From Protopterus annectens (Eukaryota; Chordata; Ceratodontiformes; Protopteridae): a stretch of 64,000 nt of DNA. Both the position numbers and the translations under genes were made by a program. Positions 34,690 through 44,348 of this stretch are shown piece by piece (the first letter of the stretch is position 1; every line of letters starts with the position of its first letter). Location: contig NC_056738.1 of assembly GCF_019279795.1 (NCBI RefSeq), forward strand, positions 400,872,683 through 400,936,682, written 5' to 3'. The notes under the pieces were generated by a model, which was given only the letters and a program-made list of their open reading frames with translations, was not told the origin of the DNA and did no database searches.

Positions 34690-35862
34690 GCATCTCTGTG
34701 CAAAATTCCAGATGTTCTACCCAGTCAGAAGAAAGAAGCAGCAATACAAGTACAGAAGCTGCTAGAAAAAAGGGTCATTCAAGAGGTCCCACCAGACCAG
34801 ACAGAATCCGGAACTTACTCAGTATTCTTTTTAGTGCCAAAGAAAACAAGGGACTGGAGACCAAGTTGAACAAGTCAGTTCGACACACAAAGTTTTGGAT
34901 GGCCATGGTTCAGTCCGTTCTCCTTTTTCTGGGCAAGGACAACTGGATGTGCGCAGTAGACCTTCAGGGTGCGTGCTATCACATAAAAATGAACAGACAT
35001 TCCAGAAGATATTTATACTTCCAGCTGGGAACTAGTCACTACCAGTTCAGAGCTCTGTCCTTTGGCCTCCCCACAGCCCCCAGGGTGTTTACCAAGTGTA
35101 TAGCAGTAGTAGCAGCTCACTTGTGACTGCAGGAATTCCAGGTGTTTCCATATCAAGACAACTGGCTCATTTCCACCCTGACCAGGCATCTGTTAATAAG
35201 GGCAATAAATTAGGTACTCCAGCTTTGCTGTCATCTGGAGATTACCATAAATTATGACAAGTCTCGCCTACAACCAACTCAAAATCTGGAATTTATAGGA
35301 GCAGCTTTCAACACAAAGTCAGTAATAGCATCTCTTCATCTATCAAGTGTACAGACTATCAGATTCCTGGTCAGAAAAATAGCTCACAGTACCACGATTT
35401 CAACCCACTTGGTCCTTCAAGCTTTAGGATCGATATCAGCAGCAATAACCTTAGTAGCTCTAGCCAGATTTCATATGAGAATTCTTTAGTGGATGCTAGC
35501 AACCACTGGTCAGTTCTTTGCCAACACATGTCAGCACAAATAAGAATCACACAGGCATGCAGGACAGATCTCCAGATGATGGATTCAATTCATTCTCCAT
35601 CTGCCCAATGCCATAGTGACTATGGACGCCTCCTAGTTGGGGTGGAAGGAGGGGCACTTTCTGGGGAAAACCGTCCAAAGGACTTTGTCCCCCAAAGAGG
35701 CTAACTTGCATATAAATGTCCTAGAGATGAGAGCAGTGTTCTTAGTGTTGCAGGCCCTCCAGGACGCTGTCCCTTCAGAGGCAATTGCTATTCAGATGGA
35801 CAATATGTCAGTAGTTTGGTACATCAACAAACAAAGAGGGATGAAATCATACCTATTATGTT
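34690..35862 (+). pseudogene. Reverse transcriptase and RNase H region of DIRS copy 2
   Basis: Readable blocks are WMCAVDLQGACYHIKM (motif A) and YQFRALSFGLPTAPRVFTKC (motif B) for the polymerase. For RNase H they are LEMRAVFLVLQALQDAV and QMDNMSVVWYINKQRG, just before the PLE insertion point. The homologous blocks in copy 1 lie at 3500-4460. Fossil, broken. Confidence 0.75.
35849..35862. repeat. Left target-site duplication of the palindromic PLE pair
   Basis: ATACCTATTATGTT here is repeated at 39539-39552. Both copies sit in the RNase H region of DIRS copy 2, which resumes after the right copy. Confidence 0.8.
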
Positions 35863-36027
35863 ATAAGGATATCAACCAAATTATAGCGTGTGAAAACAAC
35901 GGAACTGAAAGATAGCGCACACTGAATGCCCACAGGTCTTGTGAAGCTTACAATATTCCAAAAGCTGAAAGCACAGGAGCGTTAAAGTAAAACCAAGTAT
36001 GAATTTATTCAAAATAACAGTACATAA

Positions 36028-36069
36028 GGTTTAGCGCTTTCACTCAACAAAGTGAGCTTCTTCAGAACC
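36028..36069 (-). ncRNA. Hammerhead-ribozyme-like motif, PLE-B left arm
   Basis: The minus strand reads GGUU-CUGAAGA-A-GCUCA-loop-UGAGU-GAA-AGCGCU-A-AACC. It has both core boxes, a five-pair helix II, a two-pair helix III and a four-pair helix I. All elements of a minimal type I hammerhead are present. Confidence 0.7.
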
Positions 36070-36313
36070 ATTTTTAAAAACGGATACAGATTCACTTATA
36101 TTAACTTTTTGGCGCCAATATTCAAAAGTTCTTAAAGTGACTTGTACATAAAATACAAAATTTAGTCCCTACAACTAAATCCCTTTTGCACAAATACATT
36201 CAACTGTGATTAAAACCAACTATAAATAAAAATTAAATGTCTTATTATTAATACATGTATTATAAAATTGCTACAGACTTCATGTGTATACTACACTATA
36301 CATTACTTTAAAA

Positions 36314-37638
36314 TCATAGCATATATTTAATGCTTATTGCATCGTTTAACCCTGGTTCATGTCCTGCATCTGTATAAATTTGCCACCAAGCTTCCTTGTA
36401 TAGCAATTGTTCTTTATAATTGCCTCCTCTAGTGTGTATAGGAACATAGTCGATAATTCCAAATTGAAATATATGTCTCTCATCTTTTTTAAGAATATGC
36501 CTGTACAAGGCGTTATTTTCATTCTTTGTTTTAATACAGTACAAGTGGGAGTAAATTCACTTTTTGAATTTCTGCTCTGTTTTCCCTATATAGAAACATG
36601 GGCATCGTCCACATTTAGCCAAATAAATCACCCTACTGGTGTTGCAGTTACCTTGTTTAAATCTCACTGTGGTATGATTAATATTTTCCAACCTAATTTT
36701 GTCAACTTCTAAGATGCTGGTACACTGATGGCAAGTACCGCATTTAGTTGTATGTTTCATGTACTCACTCTTGTTACCTATCCTACGCTCCAATAATGTC
36801 TTTATATTGTTCGCCATCTTATAGACAAAGTTAGGTGCTGAGCCCAATATTTGTACTAAGCTGTCATCTGCCTGAATAATACTCCAATTGTGGGTAATTA
36901 TTTTCTTATTTTATTTACATGGGGGCCATATTCTAATATACAAACTTTACCTCGATTTTCTAATGGCTGTGAATTGTCACTAGGAATTTTTGAATTGGAG
37001 TTGGTTCCATAAGCATATTCCCCTAATAGTGGCTTATATTTCATACCCCATTCTTTTAATAAGTCTGTGGATATGTTTTTTAACATTCTACTTTCATATC
37101 CTCTATTAATAAATAACTCTGTAATGTAATAAACTTCATCCAACATATCATAATAGTTAGTGGTCATTCTAATGGCTCTAATAATTTGCCCTTTAAATAT
37201 ATTTCTAAACATCCTTCTTGGGTGATTGCTAGTATACTCAAGGTAATTGTTGGAAAAGGTATGTTTCCTGTGTATTTTAGACACAAAGTTCCTGTCACCT
37301 TTAAATACTAAGGTGTCTAAATATGGCACTCCCTTGTTGTCACTAACATACGTGAATTTCAAATAATCACTGCTAGAGTTAATATATAGCAAGAAATCAT
37401 CCAATAATTCCTTTGTACCATCCCATAGAATATAAATATCGTCCAGGAACCTCGAGTAATATCTAATGTTTTTATAATATTTACTTGTAAATACATTGGA
37501 CTCCTCCCAATCAAGCATAACTAAATTAGCAAAAATGGGAGCGCAAGCTGCTCCCATTGCTACACCTCTGGATTGTTTAAAATATTCACCCTCATATTCA
37601 ATATAGTTATGCTCCAAAACAATTGACATCAATTCCAT
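36314..37638 (-). pseudogene. PLE-B left-arm RT/GIY-YIG fragment
   Basis: The minus-strand coding copy mirrors 37808-39130. It starts inside the polymerase with MELMSIVLEHNYIEYEGEYF, has motif C as RFLDDIYILW, and ends with the GIY-YIG block RVIYLAKCGRCPCFYIGKTE. It is split into two frames by small indels, unlike the right arm. Confidence 0.85.
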
Positions 37639-37684
37639 TATTAAGCAAATGTTGTCACACGATAGACCACTATATTTCCTAATG

Positions 37685-37748
37685 CTATTATTATTATTAT
37701 ATATATAATATATAATATATATTATATATTATTATTATTATTATACAT
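37685..37748. repeat. AT-rich centre of the PLE-B palindrome
   Basis: An (ATT)n/(AT)n tract joins the two arms. The right side has about a dozen extra bases (catcgtttcataa) before the arms become complementary. Confidence 0.85.
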
Positions 37749-37807
37749 CGTTTCATAATAGTATTAGGAAATATAGTGGTCTATCGTGTGACAACATTTG
37801 CTTAATA

Positions 37808-39130
37808 ATGGAATTGATGTCAATTGTTTTGGAGCATAACTATATTGAATATGAGGGTGAATATTTTAAACAATCCAGAGGTGTAGCAATGGGAGCAGCT
37901 TGCGTTCCCATTTTTGCTAATTTAGTTATGCTTGATTGGGAGGAGTCCAATGTATTTACAAGTAAATATTATAAAAACATTAGATATTACTCGAGGTTCC
38001 TGGACGATATTTATATTCTATGGGATGGTACAAAGGAATTATTGGATGATTTCTTGCTATATATTAACTCTAGCAGTGATTATTTGAAATTCACGCATGT
38101 TAGTGACAACAAGGGATTGCCATATTTAGACACCTTAGTATTTAAAGGTGACAGGAACTTCGAGTCTAAAATACACAGGAAACATACCTTTTCCAACAAT
38201 TACCTTGAGTATACTAGCAATCACCCAAGAAGGATGTTTAGAAATATATTTAAAGGGCAAATTATTAGAGCCATTAGAATGACCACGAACTATTATGATA
38301 TGTTGGATGAAGTTTATTACATTACAGAGTTATTTATTAATAGAGGATATGAAAGTAGAATGTTAAAAAACATATCCACAGACTTATTAAAAGAATGGGG
38401 TATGAAATATAAGCCACTATTAGGGGAATATGCTTATGGAACCAACTCCAATTCAAAAATTCCTAGTGACAATTCACAGCCATTAGAAAATAGAGGTAAA
38501 GTTTGTATATTAGAATATGGCCCCCATGTAAATAAAATAAATATAATTACCCACAATTGGAGTATTATTCAGGCAGATGACAGCTTAGTACAAATATTGG
38601 GCTCAGCACCTAACTTTGTCTATAAGATGGCGAACAATATAAAGACATTATTGGAGCGTAGGATAGGTAACAAGAGTGAGTACATGAAACATACGACTAA
38701 ATGCGGTACTTGCCATCAGTGTACCAGCATCTTAGAAGTTGACAAAATTAGTTTGGAAAATATTAATCATACCACGGTGAGATTTAAACAAGGTAACTGC
38801 AACACCAGTAGGGTGATTTATTTGGCTAAATGTGGACGATGCCCATGTTTCTATATAGGGAAAACAGAGCAGAAATTCAAAAAGCGAATTTACTCCCACT
38901 TGTACTGTATTAAAACAAAGAATGAAAATAATGCCTTGTACAGGCATATTCTTAAAAAAGATGAGAGACATATATTTAAATTTGGAATTATCGACTATGT
39001 TCCTATACACACTAGAGGAGGCAATTATAAAGAACAATTGCTATACAAGGAAGCTTGGTGGCAAATTTATACAGATGCAGGACATGAACCAGGGTTAAAC
39101 GATGCAATAAGCATTAAATATATGCTGTGA
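37808..39130 (+). CDS. PLE-B right-arm ORF: 5'-truncated RT with intact GIY-YIG nuclease (440 aa)
   Basis: An open frame of 440 codons that begins within the reverse transcriptase. Motif B region is QSRGVAMGAAC (residues 23-33) and motif C RFLDDIYILW is near residues 64-73. HRKHTFSNNYLEYTSNHPRR follows near residues 123-142, then a Cys cluster (CGTCHQC). The GIY-YIG nuclease lies at residues 340-400 (YLAKCGRCPCFYIGKTEQKF) and the C-terminal ends with HEPGLND. Polymerase motif A is missing, so it cannot copy RNA. The first ATG is internal and is only the first Met of the fragment. It is followed by the 3' segment with a hammerhead motif. Confidence 0.8.
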   Translation: MELMSIVLEHNYIEYEGEYFKQSRGVAMGAACVPIFANLVMLDWEESNVFTSKYYKNIRYYSRFLDDIYILWDGTKELLDDFLLYINSSSDYLKFTHVSDNKGLPYLDTLVFKGDRNFESKIHRKHTFSNNYLEYTSNHPRRMFRNIFKGQIIRAIRMTTNYYDMLDEVYYITELFINRGYESRMLKNISTDLLKEWGMKYKPLLGEYAYGTNSNSKIPSDNSQPLENRGKVCILEYGPHVNKINIITHNWSIIQADDSLVQILGSAPNFVYKMANNIKTLLERRIGNKSEYMKHTTKCGTCHQCTSILEVDKISLENINHTTVRFKQGNCNTSRVIYLAKCGRCPCFYIGKTEQKFKKRIYSHLYCIKTKNENNALYRHILKKDERHIFKFGIIDYVPIHTRGGNYKEQLLYKEAWWQIYTDAGHEPGLNDAISIKYML

Positions 39131-39374
39131 TTTTAAAGTAATGTATAGTGTAGTATACACATGAAGTCTGTAGCAATTTTATAATACATGTATTAATAAT
39201 AAGACATTTAATTTTTATTTATAGTTGTTTTTAATCACAGTTGAATGTATTTGTGCAAAAGGGATTTAGTTGCAGGGACTAAATTTTGTATTTTATGTAC
39301 AAGTCACTTTAAGAACTTTTGAATATTGGCGCCAAAAAGTTAATATAAGTGAATCTGTATCCGTTTTTAAAAAT

Positions 39375-39416
39375 GGTTCTGAAGAAGCTCACTTTGTTGA
39401 GTGAAAGCGCTAAACC
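39375..39416 (+). ncRNA. Hammerhead-ribozyme-like motif, PLE-B right arm
   Basis: Same sequence as the left arm: GGUU-CUGAAGA-A-GCUCA-loop-UGAGU-GAA-AGCGCU-A-AACC. The predicted cleavage is after the A before AACC. Confidence 0.7.
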
Positions 39417-39538
39417 TTATGTACTGTTATTTTGAATAAATTCATACTTGGTTTTACTTTAACGCTCCTGTGCTTTCAGCTTTTGGAATATTGTAAGCTT
39501 CACAAGACCTGTGGGCATTCAGTGTGTGCTATCTTTCA

Positions 39539-39552
39539 ATACCTATTATGTT
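39539..39552. repeat. Right target-site duplication of the palindromic PLE pair
   Basis: Repeat of 35849-35862; DIRS copy 2 RNase H sequence resumes here. Confidence 0.8.
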
Positions 39553-40464
39553 GGGAAGCACTCAAGTGTGGCAATGTGTGATCTCTTCCATCCTGTCTCT
39601 CATAGCAGAGCACATTTCGGGGAAGTCCAATGTGTTAGCAGACAAATTCAGCAGGTCCATTCTTCTAGTTCACAAGTGATCTCTCAACAAGAAAGTGACT
39701 GAAATAAGTTTCCGTCAGTTGTGCCAGCCTTGCTGTGATCTTTTTGCTTTTCCCCTAAACAACAAGTACAGCAGCTACTTTGTCCTAATCCTCCCTCAGG
39801 GAGAATCACTGAGAGATGCTGTACTTAATGATTGGCCTCCCGGTCTACTTTATGCTTACCTGCCAATTCCACTAATTCCAAAATTTCTACAGAAAGCTGC
39901 CATGTTGAAGAGCAAAGTCATCCTTATTGTACCCTAATGGCCTTGACAGATTTGGTTCCCCTTCCTATGGCCTAATCTGCTTTACCAAACTTGGATTCTG
40001 GATCCAGTTCCAGACCTCCTGTCTCACACTGCAGGAACGATTCACCCAGACATCTCAAAACTCAAGCTATCCGCGTGGTTTCTCCAATTCCGTTAATAAT
40101 AAGATAGTCAATGCTGTCTTTCCCTGTCCACCATATTCATTTATCCTCCCATAAACCTTCAAGAAGAAGACCTTATACAAGTAAAAGGAAAAAATTTGTT
40201 TACTGGGTACAACAAAATTATACTGACCCATTTCCAGCTCCACTACATAACATGCTTGAATTTGTAGCTTTGCTGTTTAATCAAAGGGCGTGCTCCTCTA
40301 CCACTAAGGTTCAATTAGCAGCAATATCTAATTTTCATATTAGAATTGAAAATTCTTGTGTGGCCTCTTCTAAACTTGGCAAAGCATTCTTGAGAGGCAC
40401 TCTCCTATTGAGACCCCTGTTTAAAGACCTTACTCTACCATGGGATCTGAACTTGGTATTGTAG

Positions 40465-41700
40465 CATACCTCTCAACTTGGAAACATCAAAAATCTGGAC
40501 AAAGGCCCATGACAGTAGGTGCAAATCTGTATGCTAATCAACATAAGATTTGCATACATAATTATGTAACCCCACCCACTCCAATGGAATTGTGGGATAC
40601 CAACTTTCAAATACAAACTGAAGAACAGATAACCAAAATATGGCCCCAGAGTCCCCCTGCAGCCATTCCAATGTCCTATTACTTGACTATTTTCCCCCAT
40701 TTAACATAAACACTAATGTGCATACTGCTTTACTTCTACAAAGATTATTTGGATTTCATTTAAAACTTTTCTTTTACATTTTATAGCACAAACACTAATA
40801 GACATTTGCTAAACAAAGCAATATAGTCTCACAATGAAAACAGACTTAGCATTAAAACTTTTCTGCCCTTGAAACTCACATTCATTGAAACAGCATTGAA
40901 ACCTACATTCAAATAAAATGCATCTGGCCAGTGGTGACTAAAGATTACCTTTGGGCTGTTTTCAAATCATAGGCCTCTTGCACATAAAACATACACATGT
41001 TTTTGATGCACCTTCCTGATTGTATTAAATTACATTCCTTGTATAATACAGCACACTTGTTAGAGCGCATCTTAAATTTATTGTTTTGAACATTTTCCAG
41101 TAAGCAATGAAACAAAATGCATGAACCAATAATGACAAAACTGCCCAGTTCAGCACATTTCCATCAAAAAGTCTACTCAAACTTCTACAGTCTACCAGTA
41201 TCAGTAAATATGCACAATTTCTGCAGAAGTAAAAGTCATCTAAATAATTCCACATTAGAGAGATCTGTAAGATCTGTAACTAATGAAGAGGTTGCTGCTA
41301 GCAAACAACTTACTATTTCATTGTTTTATCATCTACAAATAAAGTGCCTGTTGCCCTTGAGGAATAAATTGCTTATGTTATATTAAAAAAAAATGATGAT
41401 CTACTAATACTGCAATAGGGAATGGAATGGATGGCAAACTGATGACAGGTGTATAGTTACTAGGTATCTCCGCCAAAGAGGACATTCCCAGGACTGCAGC
41501 ACCCCCCCCTCCTTTAAAAGTACAACACAGCACTGTTATCAGCAATCGATCTACCTACTGTGGGAGAAGAACCCAGAGCCTTCTGCATCAAAAGCAAGTA
41601 TTCTACCTGTTGAGCTACTAACAACACAAGCAGACTTGGCATAAACAGCACTAAACTTCTCTTCCATTGAAGAACTATGCAGCACACGAAATCTGGAAAA
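40465..41700. mobile_element. Insertion in DIRS copy 2, unclassified, with a tRNA-derived SINE at its right
   Basis: The DIRS recombinase stops at about 40464 and resumes near 42846. The first part (40465-41390) is AT-rich and without recognisable coding. The second part holds a SINE (see 41400-41645). No target duplication for the whole block was seen. Confidence 0.5.
41400..41645 (-). mobile_element. tRNA-derived SINE, minus strand
   Basis: The reverse complement starts with tagctcaacaggtagaatac (box A of a tRNA) and continues to gggttcttctcccac (box B). The body then contains gtcctctttggcggagatac. It differs from the MIR-like family at 13660, 26350 and 30030. Confidence 0.55.
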
Positions 41701-41757
41701 AGCCAAAATTTACTGGTGGGAGGTGCAAAAGCCTAAAGCCAAGGACACATTTTAAAC

Positions 41758-42470
41758 ATGTCCTGTATACTCTTAGAAACACTACACTTGAATAGTACAT
41801 GGAGAGCTGATAATAACATTTGTATGCCTTTGAATTTTTTGAGTAATATACAGTTGGTATGTGATGTCATTAAGAAAAATTGGGGTATTCTCTGTATGGT
41901 TAAAGAGTTGGATGGAAAAATCAATGATTCACCTCTTTTTTTCCTTTAAAAGGAATAAGTCACTAAAGGATCATTTATGTTATAGGGCATTCGATATCCA
42001 CACATATAATGTATCCGATAGAATAGATACATATATTTGTAGGAGGTGTGCAGCCTGCCCCCACATCTGTGTGGGTGGGAGGTTTGTACATCCAAGTACA
42101 GGATTTAATTTTGAGGCCACATTCTGTGCGGATTGTCATACCAACAATATTGTTTATTTTGGTTTCTGCACAGAATGTTTTGCATTCTATGTAGGAAAGA
42201 CCAATCGTCTGTTTAAAGACAGAATTTTAGAACATTTCAGGGATATCAAGAATGGAAAAGAGAACAATGCAGTAGCAATGCATGTTAAGAACAATAGTCC
42301 CTTGCATAAATTTAATTTTTTTGTTTTACAGAAAGTATATGAAAGTGTGAGAGGGGGCAATTTTTAAAAACTATACTGAGGTGACAGAACAGCAATGGAT
42401 TATTAGACTTCAAGCAGACAAGTCACCAGGGCTTAATAACATGGTGTCTTTAAAACCATTTTTAAAAATA
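41758..42470 (+). pseudogene. PLE-D GIY-YIG endonuclease fragment
   Basis: It shows CRRCAACPHICVGGRF (Cys cluster), NIVYFGFCTECFAFYVGKTN with the downstream R, EHF and DIKN positions of GIY-YIG nucleases, and VRGGNF at 42346. After a frame change the C-terminus is readable as WIIRLQADKSPGLNN. There is no polymerase. It is the most divergent of the PLE nucleases in the window. Confidence 0.75.
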
Positions 42471-42734
42471 GAGCCCAGAAACATTGAGTGTTTTCTCTCC
42501 CCTATTTAATATTTATGTTTTAACACTATTCAATATTTTTATGGTTGTCCATTGTTGAAAATGTTATATTCCAACATTTTAAACATTTATTTATGTACTA
42601 CTTTTTAGATATGCACATATGCCTTTAAGGAAGGTAATGACAGATGTAATGTTTTAATTAATGCTCTTCTGTGATTGGCATGTGTGATTTTTTAATTGTT
42701 TTAAATAAGTGCTTTTTATAGAATTTTTTTGTAT

Positions 42735-42775
42735 CAGTCTGAGGAAGCGGAGTTGATCCATGAAAGTGCTTACTG
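42735..42775 (+). ncRNA. Hammerhead-ribozyme-like motif, PLE-D
   Basis: It reads CAGU-CUGAGGA-A-GCGGA-loop-UCCAU-GAA-AGUGCU-U-ACUG. Helix I CAGU/ACUG is fully paired with a sequence unlike the other copies. Helix II has one C/A mismatch. Confidence 0.65.
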
Positions 42776-43108
42776 TTTTTTGTTTTGTATTAAACGATTA
42801 TTGCTGTATGCTGTGTGCTACCATTTATTTTTTCTGGACTTGATTAATACATTCCGCCTTTGAACCAGCAGCCAAATGTAACCTTAAGTGTCTTACTTTG
42901 AAAACTGTGTTTCTAGTGGCCATTACTTCACTCAGGAGGTTTTCATAACTTCAAGCCTTGTCTTCAAAACCTCCATACTTGATTTTGCATAACGGTAGGG
43001 TCACGTTACGAACCAGTGTGTCCTTCCTTCCCAAAGTGGTGTCAGAATCCAGTATCAATCAATCAGTCCATTAATTTGCCAGTATTCTTTTCTAAATTTG
43101 CAAACAAA

Positions 43109-43536
43109 GGTGAATAGCATGTTATTAATAAATGCAGTTCAGAAGTTGAAAAAGTCGGTTTTAAATTGTCTGTGGTCGATCAAGTATCGAATTATGCTGG
43201 TAGGTTTGATGCTGAGGATGACTTAAATTGGAAAGAAGACTGTTGGCAGTTAAGATTAAATGCATGTAATTTCCCTGGATTAAATGAAAGGGAGAATTAC
43301 AAGGTAGTCTTAAAAAGGAAAGGATTAATTCATTGATTCACTTTGGTCAACTTTTTCTGATGTAATCTTTTAAATAAGTAATTTAAGTCTTTGACTTGGT
43401 CTGAAGAAGTTCCTTTTGGAATGAAAGCGCTTACCAGGTTTATGTAATAAAGTTTATAACTTTTGTGGTTCGTTATTGCGTTGTTTTTGTTTTTAAACCA
43501 CCACTGTTTTTGTTCATGAGGTTTTTGGTTTAATAG
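43109..43536 (+). mobile_element. Penelope-like element E (PLE-E), last codons and 3' segment
   Basis: Bases about 43205-43335 read CWQLRLNACNFPGLNE and VVLKRKGLIH, the C-terminal end of a PLE protein. They are followed by the 3' segment with a hammerhead-like motif. The flanks aggtgaatagcatgtt (43108-43123) and aggtgcatatatgtt (43537-43551) look like a diverged target duplication. The DIRS recombinase resumes to the right. Confidence 0.7.
43395..43438 (+). ncRNA. Hammerhead-ribozyme-like motif, PLE-E
   Basis: It reads UUGGU-CUGAAGA-A-GUUCC-UUUU-GGAAU-GAA-AGCGCU-U-ACCAG. Helix II is five pairs and helix I four to five pairs with one wobble. It is a fully formed minimal hammerhead fold. Confidence 0.7.
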
Positions 43537-44034
43537 AGGTGCATATATGTTGCATTTATTGGATGTTCACAGACAATTATGTTTTTATCTACAGAAGACA
43601 AAAGAAATCAGAAAGACATACCAATTGTTTGTTTCCTTTGCAGATTTGAAATGTGGTAAACCAGTTGCAAAAGTAACTTTAGCCAGATGGCTGACTGATT
43701 GTAGTTCTGTAGTTCCTTTAACTATAACATATTGGGTCTTACCTTAACTAAACCTATAAGAGCCCATTCAACTAGATCCATGGCAACAACTTCAGTATTT
43801 CTATCCAAGATTACCAAGGAGAACGTATGTGCAGCAGCAGCAGCAGCTTATGCAAGTCCTCATACCTTTATCACTCATTACAGATTACATCTGGTCTCGA
43901 GGGTTAGAGCATCTTTTGGTTCAGCTGTGCTCAGGAAAATCCTTCCATAGTGTCCACCCAGGGTTTTAGTTAGCTGGGGACTCTGTCCCAACAGATAAGG
44001 ATAGAATGAAATTTGACAACATCAGATAAGTTAT

Positions 44035-44348
44035 GTACTCTCCATAATGTTCCATCTGTGTTATCCATTTTCATTTTTCCTCAACTTCCTGCCCGCCAAC
44101 CCCCATCCTTTGTTTCTACAAACTTCTGGAAAAATGAAATATGGTAAGGACACTTCTGTCCCTTTTGATTAAACTCCAGATGTAGTTTTTTGTGTATGAG
44201 TTATGCAGATGTTTGTGTCTTTATGTATACATATTGGCACTTGTAATCTTTAGGCACAGTCATCAAGATCTGGGGTATGTTAGGAGTTGGTGCATTATGG
44301 GTAAGGAAGAAGCTCAAGAGCTTTTTTGGTTGCCACAAATTTTAGTAA
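44035..44348. repeat. Internal complementary region and right inverted end of DIRS copy 2
   Basis: Bases 44035-44080 are the reverse complement of 50345-50392 (taagttatgtactctccata versus tatggtgagtatataactt). Bases 44265-44345 are the reverse complement of the left end. The final end of the element was pushed about 6 kb away by the L1. Confidence 0.75.

Larger units (their letters stand above)
35904..37690 (-). repeat. Left arm of the PLE-B palindrome
   Basis: Reverse complement of 37750-39538. It encodes the same polymerase and GIY-YIG segments on the minus strand (37638-36898 and 36847-36314), with one small indel near 36905 that shifts the frame relative to the right arm. Confidence 0.9.
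35863..39538. mobile_element. Penelope-like element B (PLE-B): head-to-head inverted pair
   Basis: Two 5'-truncated copies of the same PLE lie head to head. The left arm (about 35904-37690) is on the minus strand and the right arm (about 37745-39538) on the plus strand, meeting in an AT microsatellite centred near 37712. The arms are almost identical, with roughly a dozen substitutions and a couple of small indels noticed in about 1.8 kb. Both are cut off at nearly the same point of the coding region, between polymerase motifs A and B. One 14-bp target duplication brackets the pair, so it entered as one unit. The left side has about 41 bases (35863-35903) with no partner on the right. Confidence 0.9.
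41705..42845 (+). mobile_element. Penelope-like element D (PLE-D), 5'-truncated
   Basis: The coding part from about 41755 covers the end of the polymerase-to-nuclease linker (SFKRNKSLKDHL near 41945) and the GIY-YIG domain. It is followed by a non-coding 3' segment with a hammerhead-like motif at 42735-42775 and the tail to about 42845. It lies inside the recombinase region of DIRS copy 2. Confidence 0.75.
40080..43950 (+). pseudogene. Tyrosine recombinase region of DIRS copy 2 (interrupted)
   Basis: The N-terminal part is at 40190-40464 (SSTTKVQLAAISNFHI, then GTLLLRPLFKDL). The middle part is at 42850-43090, and the C-terminal part at 43537-43950 has HSTRSMATTSVFLSKI and ASPHTFITHYRLHL, the HxxR and Tyr boxes. 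A run of Ala codons (agc/agca repeats near 43832-43850) lengthens the block before ASPHTF relative to copy 1. Fossil, broken and interrupted. Confidence 0.7.

Noticed and set aside
36407-36712. Plus-strand frame of about 100 codons, repeated on the minus strand at 38732-39037
   Set aside because: Both are antisense shadows of the GIY-YIG coding region in the two arms of the PLE palindrome.
41580-41640. Possible tRNA gene on the minus strand
   Set aside because: Promoter boxes are present but the arms do not close well and the sequence continues into a SINE body.
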